This document shows positions 1 to 7,052 of a DNA stretch of 32,276 nucleotides, one piece after another. The notes beneath the pieces are model-generated. The model was given only the letters and a program-made list of their open reading frames with translations. It was not told the DNA's origin and did not search any database. The first letter of the stretch is position 1; each line of letters starts with the position of its first letter. Position numbers and translations under genes: made by a program. The stretch covers positions 1-32,276 of the forward strand of contig JAFKKW010000458.1 in assembly GCA_017304275.1 (NCBI GenBank), given 5' to 3'. Source of the stretch: Hyphomicrobiales bacterium. Lineage in GTDB: Bacteria > Pseudomonadota > Alphaproteobacteria > Rhizobiales > Hyphomicrobiaceae.

Positions 1-2
1 AT

Positions 3-932
3 CGTGCGGCCGGCGTCAACCTCGTTTCGATCGGCGTGCAGTCGCTCCGCGATGCGGACCTGAAGCGCCTCGGCCGCATCCACTCCGTCGCGGAGGCGAA
101 GGCCGCCGTCGACATCGCGCATCGCACCTTCGATCGCGTCTCGTTCGACCTGATCTACGCCCGGCCCGAGCAGTCGCCCGCTGCGTGGCGCACCGAGCTC
201 ACCGAGGCGCTCGCCATGGCAAGCGGTCACCTCTCGCTCTACCAGCTCACCATCGCGCCCGAGACGCGTTTCGCCGACCTCTACGCCAAAGGCCGCCTTG
301 CAATCCCCGCCGCGGAGGCCGCGCACGACCTCTACGAGCTGACCCAGGAGCTGACTGCAGCGGCTGGGCTCAACCAATACGAGATCTCGAACCACGCGCG
401 CGCCGGCGAGGAGAGCCGCCACAATCTGCTCTACTGGCGCTACGGCGAATACGCGGGCGTCGGTCCCGGCGCGCACGGACGCCTGCGGACGCCGGCCGCG
501 CACCTTGCCACCGTCACGGAGCGCAACCCCGAGCGCTGGCTCGAACGCGTCGAGACGGCGGGCCACGGCATCGCCGAAACGGAAACGCTGTCACCCAAGG
601 CGCGTACCGACGAGATGCTGCTGATGGGCCTGCGCCTCGACGAAGGCATCGATCTCGACCGGCTCGCGGGCATCGGCGGCTTCGCGCCGAGAGCCGAGAC
701 ACTGGCCGGATTGATCGAGCAGGGCGTCATCGAGCGCCTCCCGCCACCCGCAGCCGAGCCCGGACTGGACGAGATCCGCGCCTGCCTCGGTCCAGGCCTT
801 CCGCCATCGACCGAGGTGCGCTCCTTCGGCCGGGTCCGCGCCACCGATGCCGGCCGCTTCATCCTCAATCAGCTCGTGCTGGAATTGTCGGCGAGCCTCG
901 TGCCGGTAACGCACACGGCGTCGCCGCGATAG
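3..932 (+). CDS. hemW: HemW-like radical SAM heme chaperone, 3' part only
   Basis: The gene enters from the left edge; in-frame codons before the first GTG read RAAGVNLVSIGVQSL, the conserved stretch of the HemW/oxygen-independent coproporphyrinogen oxidase-like family, so the true start and the CxxxCxxC iron-sulfur motif lie outside the window. The visible 309 codons cover the second half of the radical SAM barrel (SIGVQSL..LGRIHS, SFDLIYARPEQ, LYQLTIAPET, NQYEISNHAR..SRHNLLYWRYGEYAGVGPGAHGR) and the C-terminal winged-helix domain (ARTDEMLLMGLRLDEGIDLDRL). By family knowledge HemW binds heme and delivers it to respiratory enzymes; it is not the true HemN enzyme. It usually sits next to rdgB and rph, which would be upstream and cannot be seen. 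The C-terminal 30 residues look divergent. Confidence 0.93.
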   Translation, partial: RAAGVNLVSIGVQSLRDADLKRLGRIHSVAEAKAAVDIAHRTFDRVSFDLIYARPEQSPAAWRTELTEALAMASGHLSLYQLTIAPETRFADLYAKGRLAIPAAEAAHDLYELTQELTAAAGLNQYEISNHARAGEESRHNLLYWRYGEYAGVGPGAHGRLRTPAAHLATVTERNPERWLERVETAGHGIAETETLSPKARTDEMLLMGLRLDEGIDLDRLAGIGGFAPRAETLAGLIEQGVIERLPPPAAEPGLDEIRACLGPGLPPSTEVRSFGRVRATDAGRFILNQLVLELSASLVPVTHTASPR

Positions 933-1089
933 ACATTTCTCCCGCCGCCCACTAATCAGCCCGCTGGGGCACGTCGTTGCGAACCGAACCGTCTCCCGCC
1001 CACACTATGGCCAGATCAAGTCCGGCCATGACGGGTGGATCGCGCGTGTTTCATCAAAGCAAACGCCCGGGCATCGGGGGAGCACTGGC

Positions 1090-1668
1090 ATGCGGCGGCT
1101 ATACGATTGGATGATGGCGAAGGCCCGCAGCGAGCGCGCCCCGCACGCGCTGTTCTGGGTCTCCTTTATCGAGAGCTCGTTCTTCCCCATTCCGCCGGAC
1201 GTGATGCTGGTCCCGATGGTGCTCGCCAACCGCCTCAAGGCCTGGTGGTACGCGACCGTCGCCACGCTTGGCTCGGTCATCGGCGGCGTGCTCGGCTATC
1301 TCATCGGCTACTTCTTCTTCGAGAAGATCGGCGAGCCGATCCTGGCGTTCTACGGCAAGGCCGAAAGCTTCGGCGAGTTCACGAGCTGGTTCAACGAGTG
1401 GGGCGTTTGGATCCTGATCATCAAGGGCATGACGCCGTTCCCTTACAAGGTGCTGACCATCACCGCGGGCGTGACGCACATGCCGCTCATCGAGTTCATG
1501 ATTGCGAGCGTCATCGCGCGTGCCATGCGCTTTTATCTCGTCGCCGGCCTCCTCTATTTCTTCGGCGAGCCGATCCGCGAGTTCATCGAGAAGCGGCTGA
1601 GCCTGGTAACCACGGTTTTCGTTGTGCTTCTGGTCGCGGGCTTTATCGCGATTAGATACGTGTTCTGA
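1090..1668 (+). CDS. YqaA-family (VTT/DedA-like) membrane protein
   Basis: This 192-residue inner membrane protein has the VTT-type pattern: a re-entrant/helical start (HALFWVSFIESSFFPIPPDVMLVPMVLAN), a glycine-rich helix (VATLGSVIGGVLGYLIGYFFFEKIG), the amphipathic middle (GWVWILIIKGMTPFPYKVLTITAG type, here with KGMTPFPYK) and two C-terminal hydrophobic segments ending at residue 192. The FIESSFFPIPPD and MTPFPYK motifs are characteristic of the YqaA subfamily. The start at 1090 is supported by a GGGGGAG sequence about nine bases upstream. DedA/VTT relatives are linked to lipid scrambling and membrane homeostasis; the function of this subfamily is not settled. It is 42 bases before dsbB on the same strand and may be co-transcribed with it. 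Confidence 0.88.
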   Translation: MRRLYDWMMAKARSERAPHALFWVSFIESSFFPIPPDVMLVPMVLANRLKAWWYATVATLGSVIGGVLGYLIGYFFFEKIGEPILAFYGKAESFGEFTSWFNEWGVWILIIKGMTPFPYKVLTITAGVTHMPLIEFMIASVIARAMRFYLVAGLLYFFGEPIREFIEKRLSLVTTVFVVLLVAGFIAIRYVF

Positions 1669-1710
1669 ACCGGCCTCCCGGAGGGGCCGCCGGCGCGAGG
1701 AGTATGAGTG

Positions 1711-2232
1711 ATGCTGTTGTCTGACACGCCGCAACGGACGGCCGCTTACCGCTACGGCGGTCTCGCGCTCTTTCTCGCCACCGCCGTCATCCTGACCGCG
1801 CTCGGCTTCGAGTATCTCGCCGGCTACGCGCCGTGCCCGCTCTGCCTGCTGCAGCGATACGCCTACTACGCGGGGATTCCGCTTCTGTTCGTCGCCATGG
1901 CGCTCACCGCCGAGATGCCGCGCGTCGCCGCCTTCATCTTCCTCGCCGTCGCGCTCGCATTCCTCGCCAATGCCGGTCTCGGCGTCTATCACGCGGGCGT
2001 CGAATGGAAGTTCTGGCCGGGGCCCGTCACCTGCGGCACGGCACAGGCGTTGCCGACCAATGCGTCCGATCTTCTGAGCAGCCTCGGCACCACCCACGTG
2101 CCCCGCTGCGACGAAGCCGTCTGGACCTTTGCCGGCCTCTCGATGGCGGGCTGGAATGCGATCGTGTCGTTCCTGGCCTTCGTCCTGGCGCTCAAGGCAG
2201 CCTTCCTGGCGGCAGCGACCGAGGCCGATTAG
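1711..2232 (+). CDS. dsbB: Disulfide bond formation protein DsbB
   Basis: A 173-residue four-helix membrane protein of the DsbB family, which reoxidises periplasmic DsbA and passes electrons to quinone. The first redox pair is in the motif CPLCLLQR (Cys42 and Cys45) after transmembrane helix 1, and the second periplasmic pair is Cys108 and Cys133, flanking the loop that contacts DsbA. Helices are at about 16-36, 48-66, 71-90 and 143-168. The ATG at 1711 is preferred over the in-frame GTG at 1708 because AGGAG at 1698-1702 is well placed for it. It follows the YqaA-like gene by 42 bases. No DsbA is present in the window. Confidence 0.92.
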   Translation: MLLSDTPQRTAAYRYGGLALFLATAVILTALGFEYLAGYAPCPLCLLQRYAYYAGIPLLFVAMALTAEMPRVAAFIFLAVALAFLANAGLGVYHAGVEWKFWPGPVTCGTAQALPTNASDLLSSLGTTHVPRCDEAVWTFAGLSMAGWNAIVSFLAFVLALKAAFLAAATEAD

Positions 2233-2553
2233 ACGGCTGATTCAACGTCTTCCGGTTATCAACAACAGACGCCGGTCGAACAAAAATCATGCGCGTAGAA
2301 GCCCTTGCGCACGCTGCATGTGGCCGTGTCGCATCAAGTCAAGATCATTTCTTGGACAAGACGTTTTTGCGCCCTCGCGTGGCCACAGTGTCACGGTTAA
2401 TTGTCATCATTCGCGGAACACAAAAGGAACTTCTGTTGTGAGCGTACCGCGTCGGGAGGGAGTGTCGAGGTCGTGTGAGTCCGTCGCGCAACAGGCGACG
2501 GATGTGCCGGCCGGGACAGCGAATTTCCCGAGAGTTGAGCAGAAGGTGAAGGC

Positions 2554-2576
2554 CTCGCCCTCGTTGGGCGGGTTTT
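2554..2576 (+). terminator. Terminator-like hairpin in the gene-free region
   Basis: A CCTCGCCC stretch pairs with GGGCGGG across the five-base loop TCGTT (one G-U pair) and is followed directly by TTTT. It lies about 320 bases after dsbB, far for a dsbB terminator, so it may end an unrecognised small RNA starting around 2400. The stem is short, hence the low confidence. Confidence 0.4.
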
Positions 2577-3272
2577 CAACAGCAGTTCGTTCCGCGATCC
2601 GGAACCCTTTGAGTGAGCGTTGCGTCAGTAGCGTACCGAGTGCCGTTGCGTTGCGTAAGCGTGAGTTGCGTACCAGTCAGTTGCGTACCTTTGAGTGGCG
2701 TACAAGCGTACCGCGTCGAGTAACTGCGTACCCCCCTGCATCCCCCAAGGACACGCTTGCCGGCGTGTTCGAACGAATGAAGCGAGCCGCCCGGACGAAA
2801 AAGTTCGCGTGTATCTCCGAGCGGCTCGCCCCCCGGTCCTGCGTTTGAGTTCCAACGTAATGCGTCGCCTGTGTCCCCGCGTATGCGTGCAAGCGTAAGC
2901 GTTCGACGTCACGCGCCCGCGGCAAGGCAACAGCACGCGTAACAGTAGCAGTGAGAGTGAAGTGATGCCGTTTGAAGAGAGTGCGTGGCGTTCGTTGCAG
3001 GACGTCGTTGGCAGCGTACTTGAAAGCGCTGCGGCGGCCCAGCCCAAGCAGCGGTAAGCGAGCGCGAGACGACGTACGGGAACTGGTCGGCTCCCGGATG
3101 ATGCGTATCTCCGACCACGAAATTCTGAGGCCGCGGACCATGGTCGGTTCGAAAGGTCTCGAACGGTAAGGCAAGCATACCGGACGCCTGACGGACAGTC
3201 CAAGTTGGTGTCACATGAACCGGTCGCGCGTAGTGGCACTGAAGAGCCGGTGTGCTTGCCCCCTAGACGATG

Positions 3273-3296
3273 GCTTCGGACCGACCGGTCCGAAGC
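3273..3296. repeat. Perfect 10-bp inverted repeat
   Basis: GCTTCGGACC and GGTCCGAAGC are separated by GACC; the centre ACCGACCGGT adds further symmetry. No T-run follows, so it is more likely an operator or RNA hairpin than an intrinsic terminator. It lies 60 bases upstream of the small gene at 3356. Confidence 0.6.
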
Positions 3297-3355
3297 AGTG
3301 AATCACCGGTCTCCTATTGACCGCTTTGCGTAGCAGTAGACATCAGGAGCGATCC

Positions 3356-3571
3356 ATGATCCCCGGGCATATCAATTCGATCGAGTGGCATCAGGCCATC
3401 GGCATCGCGCGTCAGTCGTGCGCCCGCTTTTTCCGCGACGGTGGAACGGCGAAGGACGCCATGCGCGCATTCGGCGCCGACGCGGCGGGCGAGGATGCCG
3501 CAGATTGGGGAAAGGCCGTCGAGGCCATCGCCTACGTCTTGTGCGCAAGACCCGAAAAGCGCGCTGCCTGA
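3356..3571 (+). CDS. Small hypothetical protein (71 aa)
   Basis: The ATG at 3356 has a good Shine-Dalgarno (CAGGAG) seven bases upstream, and a strong intrinsic terminator follows at 3618-3643, so this is very likely a real, monocistronic gene. The 71-residue product (MIPGHINSIEWHQAIGIAR...) has no signal peptide or membrane segment and looks like a compact helical cytosolic protein with two cysteines (FRDGGTAKDAMRAFG, AIAYVLCARPEK). I do not recognise the family and assign no function. An in-frame earlier start at 3317 exists but lacks a ribosome binding site. Confidence 0.7.
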   Translation: MIPGHINSIEWHQAIGIARQSCARFFRDGGTAKDAMRAFGADAAGEDAADWGKAVEAIAYVLCARPEKRAA

Positions 3572-3617
3572 CGGCACGCGCCCCTGAGACGACCACTTCG
3601 TAAGACCTTCCAATCTC

Positions 3618-3643
3618 GGCCCCGGCAACGGGGCCATTTTTTT
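3618..3643 (+). terminator. Intrinsic terminator after the 71-aa gene
   Basis: The stem GGCCCCG/CGGGGCC closes on the tetraloop GCAA and is followed by A and seven T residues, a textbook Rho-independent terminator. It ends the transcript from 3356. Confidence 0.9.
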
Positions 3644-3649
3644 GCGCAT

Positions 3650-3742
3650 CCGGATACCGGCCTCCGCCGGTGTGACGTGAACGAGTTGAAGCCGCCCACC
3701 ACTCACGACGTCATCCCGGCGAAGGCCGGGATCCAGATACGT
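3650..3742. repeat. Inverted pair of REP-like palindromes
   Basis: The unit at 3709-3742 (CGTCATCCCGGCGAAGGCC then GGGATCCAG) is an imperfect palindrome of the REP type widespread in alphaproteobacterial intergenic regions. A diverged copy in reverse orientation lies at 3650-3676 (CCGGATACCGGCCTCCGCC then GGTGTGACG), giving a BIME-like head-to-head pair between two convergent genes. A second pair is at 5898-5997. Confidence 0.75.
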
Positions 3743-3786
3743 CGAAATTGACGCAGCTGCGCATCCTCTCGAGAACCCGCCGCACG

Positions 3787-4347
3787 CTAAGGCTCGAGCT
3801 CGGTATCCCAGTAGAGATAGTCGAGCCAGCTATCGTGCAGGTAGTTGGGCGGGAACAGGCGTCCGTTGCGATGCAGCTCGAACACCGTCGGCCGATAGGG
3901 AGGCTGATGGGGCCTCATGCCCGCATCCCACGGCATCTCGCCACCCTTCTTGAGATTGCAGGGCGCGCACGCCGTCGTCACGTTGTCCCAGCGCGTCTGT
4001 CCGCCGCGCGACCGCGGGATCACGTGATCGAACGTGAGATCGTCCCGACAACCGCAATACTGACACGAAAAACGGTCCCGCAGGAACACGTTGAACCGCG
4101 TGAAGGCCGGATAAAGCGCTGGTTTGACGTAGGTTTTTAGCGAGACGACGGACGGCAGCCGCATCTCGAAGCTCGTGCTCCGCACCGTGCGGTCGTACTC
4201 GGAGACGATGTTGACGCGATCCAAAAAGACAGCCTTCACCGACTCCTGCCAGCTCCAGAGCGACAATGGATAGTAGCTCAGGGGCCGGAAGTCGGCGTTG
4301 AGAACCAGTGCCGGAAAGGACTCCGGCGTGGCAGCATGAGCGTTCAC
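3787..4347 (-). CDS. HNH endonuclease
   Basis: A 186-residue protein with an HNH nuclease domain in its C-terminal half. The zinc-binding cysteines are CQYC (Cys95, Cys98) and CAPC (Cys127, Cys130), and the catalytic core is FDHVIPRSRGG (Asp107-His108) with Asn122 and Asn131. The N-terminal part (FPALVLNADFRPLSYYPLSLWSWQESVKAV) is the conserved leader of a chromosomal HNH family common in alphaproteobacteria, whose proteins are usually near this length and of unknown physiological role, perhaps in DNA repair. It is not associated with phage or intron sequence here. It ends close to the REP pair and is transcribed in the same direction as the glycosylase gene upstream, 174 bases away. Confidence 0.9.
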   Translation of the reverse strand: MNAHAATPESFPALVLNADFRPLSYYPLSLWSWQESVKAVFLDRVNIVSEYDRTVRSTSFEMRLPSVVSLKTYVKPALYPAFTRFNVFLRDRFSCQYCGCRDDLTFDHVIPRSRGGQTRWDNVTTACAPCNLKKGGEMPWDAGMRPHQPPYRPTVFELHRNGRLFPPNYLHDSWLDYLYWDTELEP

Positions 4348-4521
4348 TTGCTTGCTTCCAGTCGGTTCGTCGAATCGGGGGCGTCACCCCCCGATTGGCG
4401 TGCGGATACTAGCGACGCATGTCATCTCTGTGAAGGTCTCTGGCCCCAATTGGGACTTTCGCCGTCAGAACAGCGCGATGCTGCTGATTTCTACGGTGAA
4501 AATGGGGATTTGGATGACTGC

Positions 4522-5238
4522 TCACGGCAGCGGATCGCGATGAGCGTAGAACGACCACAGCAGCCGCGCCGCAACCCCGCGCCAGGGCCGCCAGCGCTCC
4601 GCGATCTCGGCGAGCCCCTGCATGTTGGGTCGCTCGTCGAGCCCGAAGGCCCGCTGCACCGCAATCTGCAGCGCCAGATCCCCCGCCGCGAAGCCGTCCG
4701 CATGACCAAGGCAGAACATAGTGTAGATGTCCGCGGTCCACGGCCCGATGCCGTTGATGGCAAGAAGTGCGGCGCGCAGGTCGTCATGCGCGAGCGGCGC
4801 CTCGAGGTCGAGCGCGCCGGTCACGATGGCGTCCGCGACCGCTCTCAGCGTCTTGACCTTGCCCTGCGAAAGCCCTGCGCCCCTGAGCGCTCCCACATCC
4901 GCCGCCAGCAGCATCGGCGCATCGAACGGATCGACGACGATCTCCACCCGGTTCCAGATCGCGCTCGCGCTCGCGATCGAGAGCTGCTGGCCGACCACCA
5001 CGCGCGCCAGGCCGGCAAATCCGGGTATATGCCGCCGCAGCGGTGGATCGCCCACGGTATCGTGCACGCGCTTCATCACCGGACACAGCTTGCGCAACGC
5101 ACGCGCACCGGAACGAATGTCGGCCGACGTCTCGATCACGCGGACACGCGCACGACCACGTCTTGCCTTCGGAGCTGATGCTTTTTGTGGAAGAGGTCGC
5201 TTCGGCACGGCGCGGTCGCGCTCCTCGCTTTTCGTCAT
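4522..5238 (-). CDS. DNA-3-methyladenine glycosylase (AlkA type, HhH-GPD)
   Basis: A 238-residue base-excision repair enzyme of the HhH-GPD superfamily that would remove alkylated purines. The helix-hairpin-helix is LLAINGIGPWTADIYTM (about residues 158-174) and the catalytic aspartate is Asp187 in DGFAAGDLALQ; LARVVVGQQLSIASASAIW (78-95) is the usual N-terminal family motif. The first 50 residues are a basic tail (KRPLPQKASAPKARRGRARVR) of low complexity, slightly longer than usual. The reading frame stays open to 5943, but that extension would overlap the opposite-strand gene at 5305, so the ATG at 5238 is chosen; the ATG at codon 55 is too late because conserved sequence begins just before it. 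Confidence 0.88.
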   Translation of the reverse strand: MTKSEERDRAVPKRPLPQKASAPKARRGRARVRVIETSADIRSGARALRKLCPVMKRVHDTVGDPPLRRHIPGFAGLARVVVGQQLSIASASAIWNRVEIVVDPFDAPMLLAADVGALRGAGLSQGKVKTLRAVADAIVTGALDLEAPLAHDDLRAALLAINGIGPWTADIYTMFCLGHADGFAAGDLALQIAVQRAFGLDERPNMQGLAEIAERWRPWRGVAARLLWSFYAHRDPLP

Positions 5239-5304
5239 CCCCGACCCAAAGTAGGGTGCGGGAGCCGGGATTGGAATGTCTTGCAGTGAGGGCGTGGTGA
5301 CGTC

Positions 5305-5853
5305 ATGGGATACGACAGGAAAAGACACGGCAAACGGCGCGCGGTGATGATGAGCATCGCGTGCGTGACCATCGGCTTCGCAACCGCAGCGATTGCAGCC
5401 GGCCAGAAGCTCAGGCAGTGGGAAACGATCCAGAGCGAGCGCTACGGATTCATGATCGCCTATCCCGGCTCGGTTTTCGCCCCGGGCACGACCGAGGCCA
5501 CCGAAAACGGTCATGTCCTGATCTCGCGCGACGGCGGGGCCCGGCTTCTCGTCGCCGCGTTCGACAACGAGGAGCAGGCGACGCTCGCGGAATACCGCCG
5601 GCAGATCCTGGCGGAGAATTACAGCGGAGCCGACCTCGACTACGCCCCCGTGAGGAAACGCTGGTTCGTCGTTTCCGGCACGCGCGGCACGATGCACTTC
5701 TACGAGCGGGTGAGCTTCACCTGCGGCGGCAAGCTGATCAATAGCTGGGCCCTGCTCTATCCCGCCGCCGAGCGTCACGTCTACGACCGCATCGTCGAGG
5801 CCATCGCACGCACCTACGCGCCGGGCGCTGGACGCAACGGCCAATGCGATTGA
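5305..5853 (+). CDS. Secreted hypothetical protein (182 aa)
   Basis: The product starts with a long basic n-region (MGYDRKRHGKRRAV) followed by a hydrophobic stretch (SIACVTIGFATAAIAAG), a probable Sec signal peptide cut after about residue 31. The mature part contains WETIQSERYGFMIAYPGSVFAPG, a pattern common in small periplasmic proteins of Hyphomicrobiales, then RLLVAAFDNEEQATLAEYRRQIL and a C-terminal ALLYPAAERHVYDRIVEAIARTY. No catalytic motif is recognisable. A shorter start at 5347 or 5350 would still leave a signal peptide. It is divergent from the glycosylase gene, with only 66 bases between the two starts. Confidence 0.72.
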   Translation: MGYDRKRHGKRRAVMMSIACVTIGFATAAIAAGQKLRQWETIQSERYGFMIAYPGSVFAPGTTEATENGHVLISRDGGARLLVAAFDNEEQATLAEYRRQILAENYSGADLDYAPVRKRWFVVSGTRGTMHFYERVSFTCGGKLINSWALLYPAAERHVYDRIVEAIARTYAPGAGRNGQCD

Positions 5854-5897
5854 GCGCAATGGACGCGAGACGCGAAGCGCGACCTCACGCCGGAGCG

Positions 5898-5997
5898 TAT
5901 CTGGACCCCGACCTCCGTCGGGGTGACGTTGATGAGGAGGCAATCGGCGTCCAACAAACGTCCGTCATCCCGGCGCAGGCCGGGATCCAGACACGTC
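5898..5997. repeat. Second inverted pair of REP-like palindromes
   Basis: The forward unit at 5963-5997 (CGTCATCCCGGCGCAGGCC then GGGATCCAGACACGTC) matches the unit at 3709 with few changes. The reverse unit at 5898-5927 (GTATCTGGACCCCGACCTCC then GTCGGGGTGACG) is its diverged inverted partner. The pair lies just upstream of gluQ. Confidence 0.78.
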
Positions 5998-6052
5998 TCC
6001 GCAGGGCGCAACGGTCCTCGCTCCTCGCCAGCCTCCGCGGAAAAGGCACGGA

Positions 6053-6973
6053 ATGACCGCGCCCCGTCCTGTCCTGCGTTTCGCACCGAGTCCCAACGGC
6101 GAGCTGCACCTCGGCCATGCACTATCCGCACTCGTCGGCTTCGACATGGCCGAAAGGCTCGGCGGCCGCTTCCTGGTGCGCATCGAGGACATCGATACCG
6201 CGCGCTGTCGCGAGGAGTACGTCACGCAAATCTTCGAGGATCTCGCCTGGCTCGGCATCACGTGGGAGGAGCCCGTGCTGCGCCAGAGCCTCCACATCAC
6301 GACCTACAGCGCCGCCTCCGACTGGTTGCTGAAGCTCGGCCTTCTCTATCCGTGCTTCGCGACCCGCACCGAAATCAGCGAGGCGACGGAGACCGCGCCG
6401 GGCCCGCCGGCGCTCGACCCTGACGGCACGCCGCTTTATCCCGGCTTGCACAAGGCCCTGCCGAAGAAGGAGATCGCCGCGCGCCTCGCCCGCCACGAGC
6501 CGTTCGCGCTGCGCCTCGACATGGACCGCGCGCTCGACGCCCTCGAAGGCATTACAGGCGAGCGCCACGTCACGTTCAAGGAGCTCGATGCCGACGGCAA
6601 TCCGCAGGTGATCCAGATGAACCCGGCCGACTGGGGCGACACCGTGATCGTGCGCAAGGACGTGCCGACCAGCTACCACCTCGCCGTCACCGTCGACGAC
6701 GCGCGCCAGGGCGTGACGCACGTCACGCGCGGCCGCGATCTCTATGCGGCCACGAGCCTGCACCGCCTGTTGCAGATCATCCTCGGCCTGCCCGAGCCGC
6801 TCTACCATCACCATCGGCTACTCGCGGGCCCGGACGGCCACAAGCTCTCGAAAAGCGCGGGCGACACGTCGCTGCGCGCCCTTCGCGAGCAAGGCATCGA
6901 TAGGTTGCAGCTCCGACAACGCGTGGGGCTTGCCGACCAAACGCCCGCGGGCGCGCGCGGGAATCTTTCGTAA
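6053..6973 (+). CDS. gluQ: Glutamyl-Q tRNA(Asp) synthetase
   Basis: A 306-residue truncated glutamyl-tRNA synthetase paralogue that activates glutamate and attaches it to queuosine at position 34 of tRNA-Asp. The class I signatures are present: PSPNGELHLGHALSA (HIGH motif at about 13-23) and HKLSKSAGD (KMSKS equivalent near residue 264). Like other GluQ proteins it lacks the anticodon-binding domain. The zinc site is altered: of the E. coli-type ligands Cys-x-Cys...Tyr-x3-Cys, only Cys101 and Tyr129 remain, with Ala103 and His133 at the other two places. The region after 6900 is more diverged than the catalytic core. It is flanked by the REP pair and is probably transcribed alone. Confidence 0.9.
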   Translation: MTAPRPVLRFAPSPNGELHLGHALSALVGFDMAERLGGRFLVRIEDIDTARCREEYVTQIFEDLAWLGITWEEPVLRQSLHITTYSAASDWLLKLGLLYPCFATRTEISEATETAPGPPALDPDGTPLYPGLHKALPKKEIAARLARHEPFALRLDMDRALDALEGITGERHVTFKELDADGNPQVIQMNPADWGDTVIVRKDVPTSYHLAVTVDDARQGVTHVTRGRDLYAATSLHRLLQIILGLPEPLYHHHRLLAGPDGHKLSKSAGDTSLRALREQGIDRLQLRQRVGLADQTPAGARGNLS

Positions 6974-7052
6974 ACCAAATTTTACGATGGTGAACCATTG
7001 GGTTGTCTCTTAGACTTCAACACTGAGTTCCACCCGAATCTCGGGCGCCGAC

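Larger units (their letters stand above)
2233..3355. other. 1.1-kb gene-free region rich in GCGTA motifs and hairpins
   Basis: No open frame here on either strand has a plausible composition or start; the longest ones translate into odd repeats such as YATQRYATDWYAT because the DNA itself is full of GCGTA/TACGC. GCGTA occurs at 2442, 2631, 2653, 2668, 2683, 2698, 2706, 2726, 2879, 2893 and 2937 among others; 13 bases GCGTACCGCGTCG are present at 2442 and again at 2706. The region is visibly poorer in GC than its neighbours. It also holds a terminator-like hairpin at 2554-2576 and a perfect 10-bp inverted repeat at 3273-3296. It could be a decayed insertion, a protein-binding array or a noncoding RNA; the sequence does not decide. 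Confidence 0.6.

Noticed and set aside
1099..2097. 332-codon minus-strand frame opposite the YqaA-like and dsbB genes
   Set aside because: Arg/Glu/Asp-rich antisense shadow typical of GC-rich DNA; the plus-strand genes have clear family motifs.
2252..2262. DnaA-box-like TTATCAACA as a sign of an origin
   Set aside because: A single copy with a mismatch, no cluster of boxes, no AT-rich unwinding element, and no origin-type neighbours such as dnaA or parAB.
2600..2730. CRISPR-like regular repetition of GCGTA
   Set aside because: The repeated unit is only five to seven bases, spacing is about 15 bases, and there are no spacers or cas genes.
2625..3239. Open frames of 165-204 codons on the minus strand in the GCGTA-rich region
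   Set aside because: Their translations are low-complexity products of the DNA repeat (YAT repeats), lack ribosome binding sites and overlap one another in different frames.
5239..5943. N-terminal extension of the glycosylase frame up to 5943
   Set aside because: It would overlap the opposite-strand secreted protein gene completely and its sequence has no relation to the glycosylase family.
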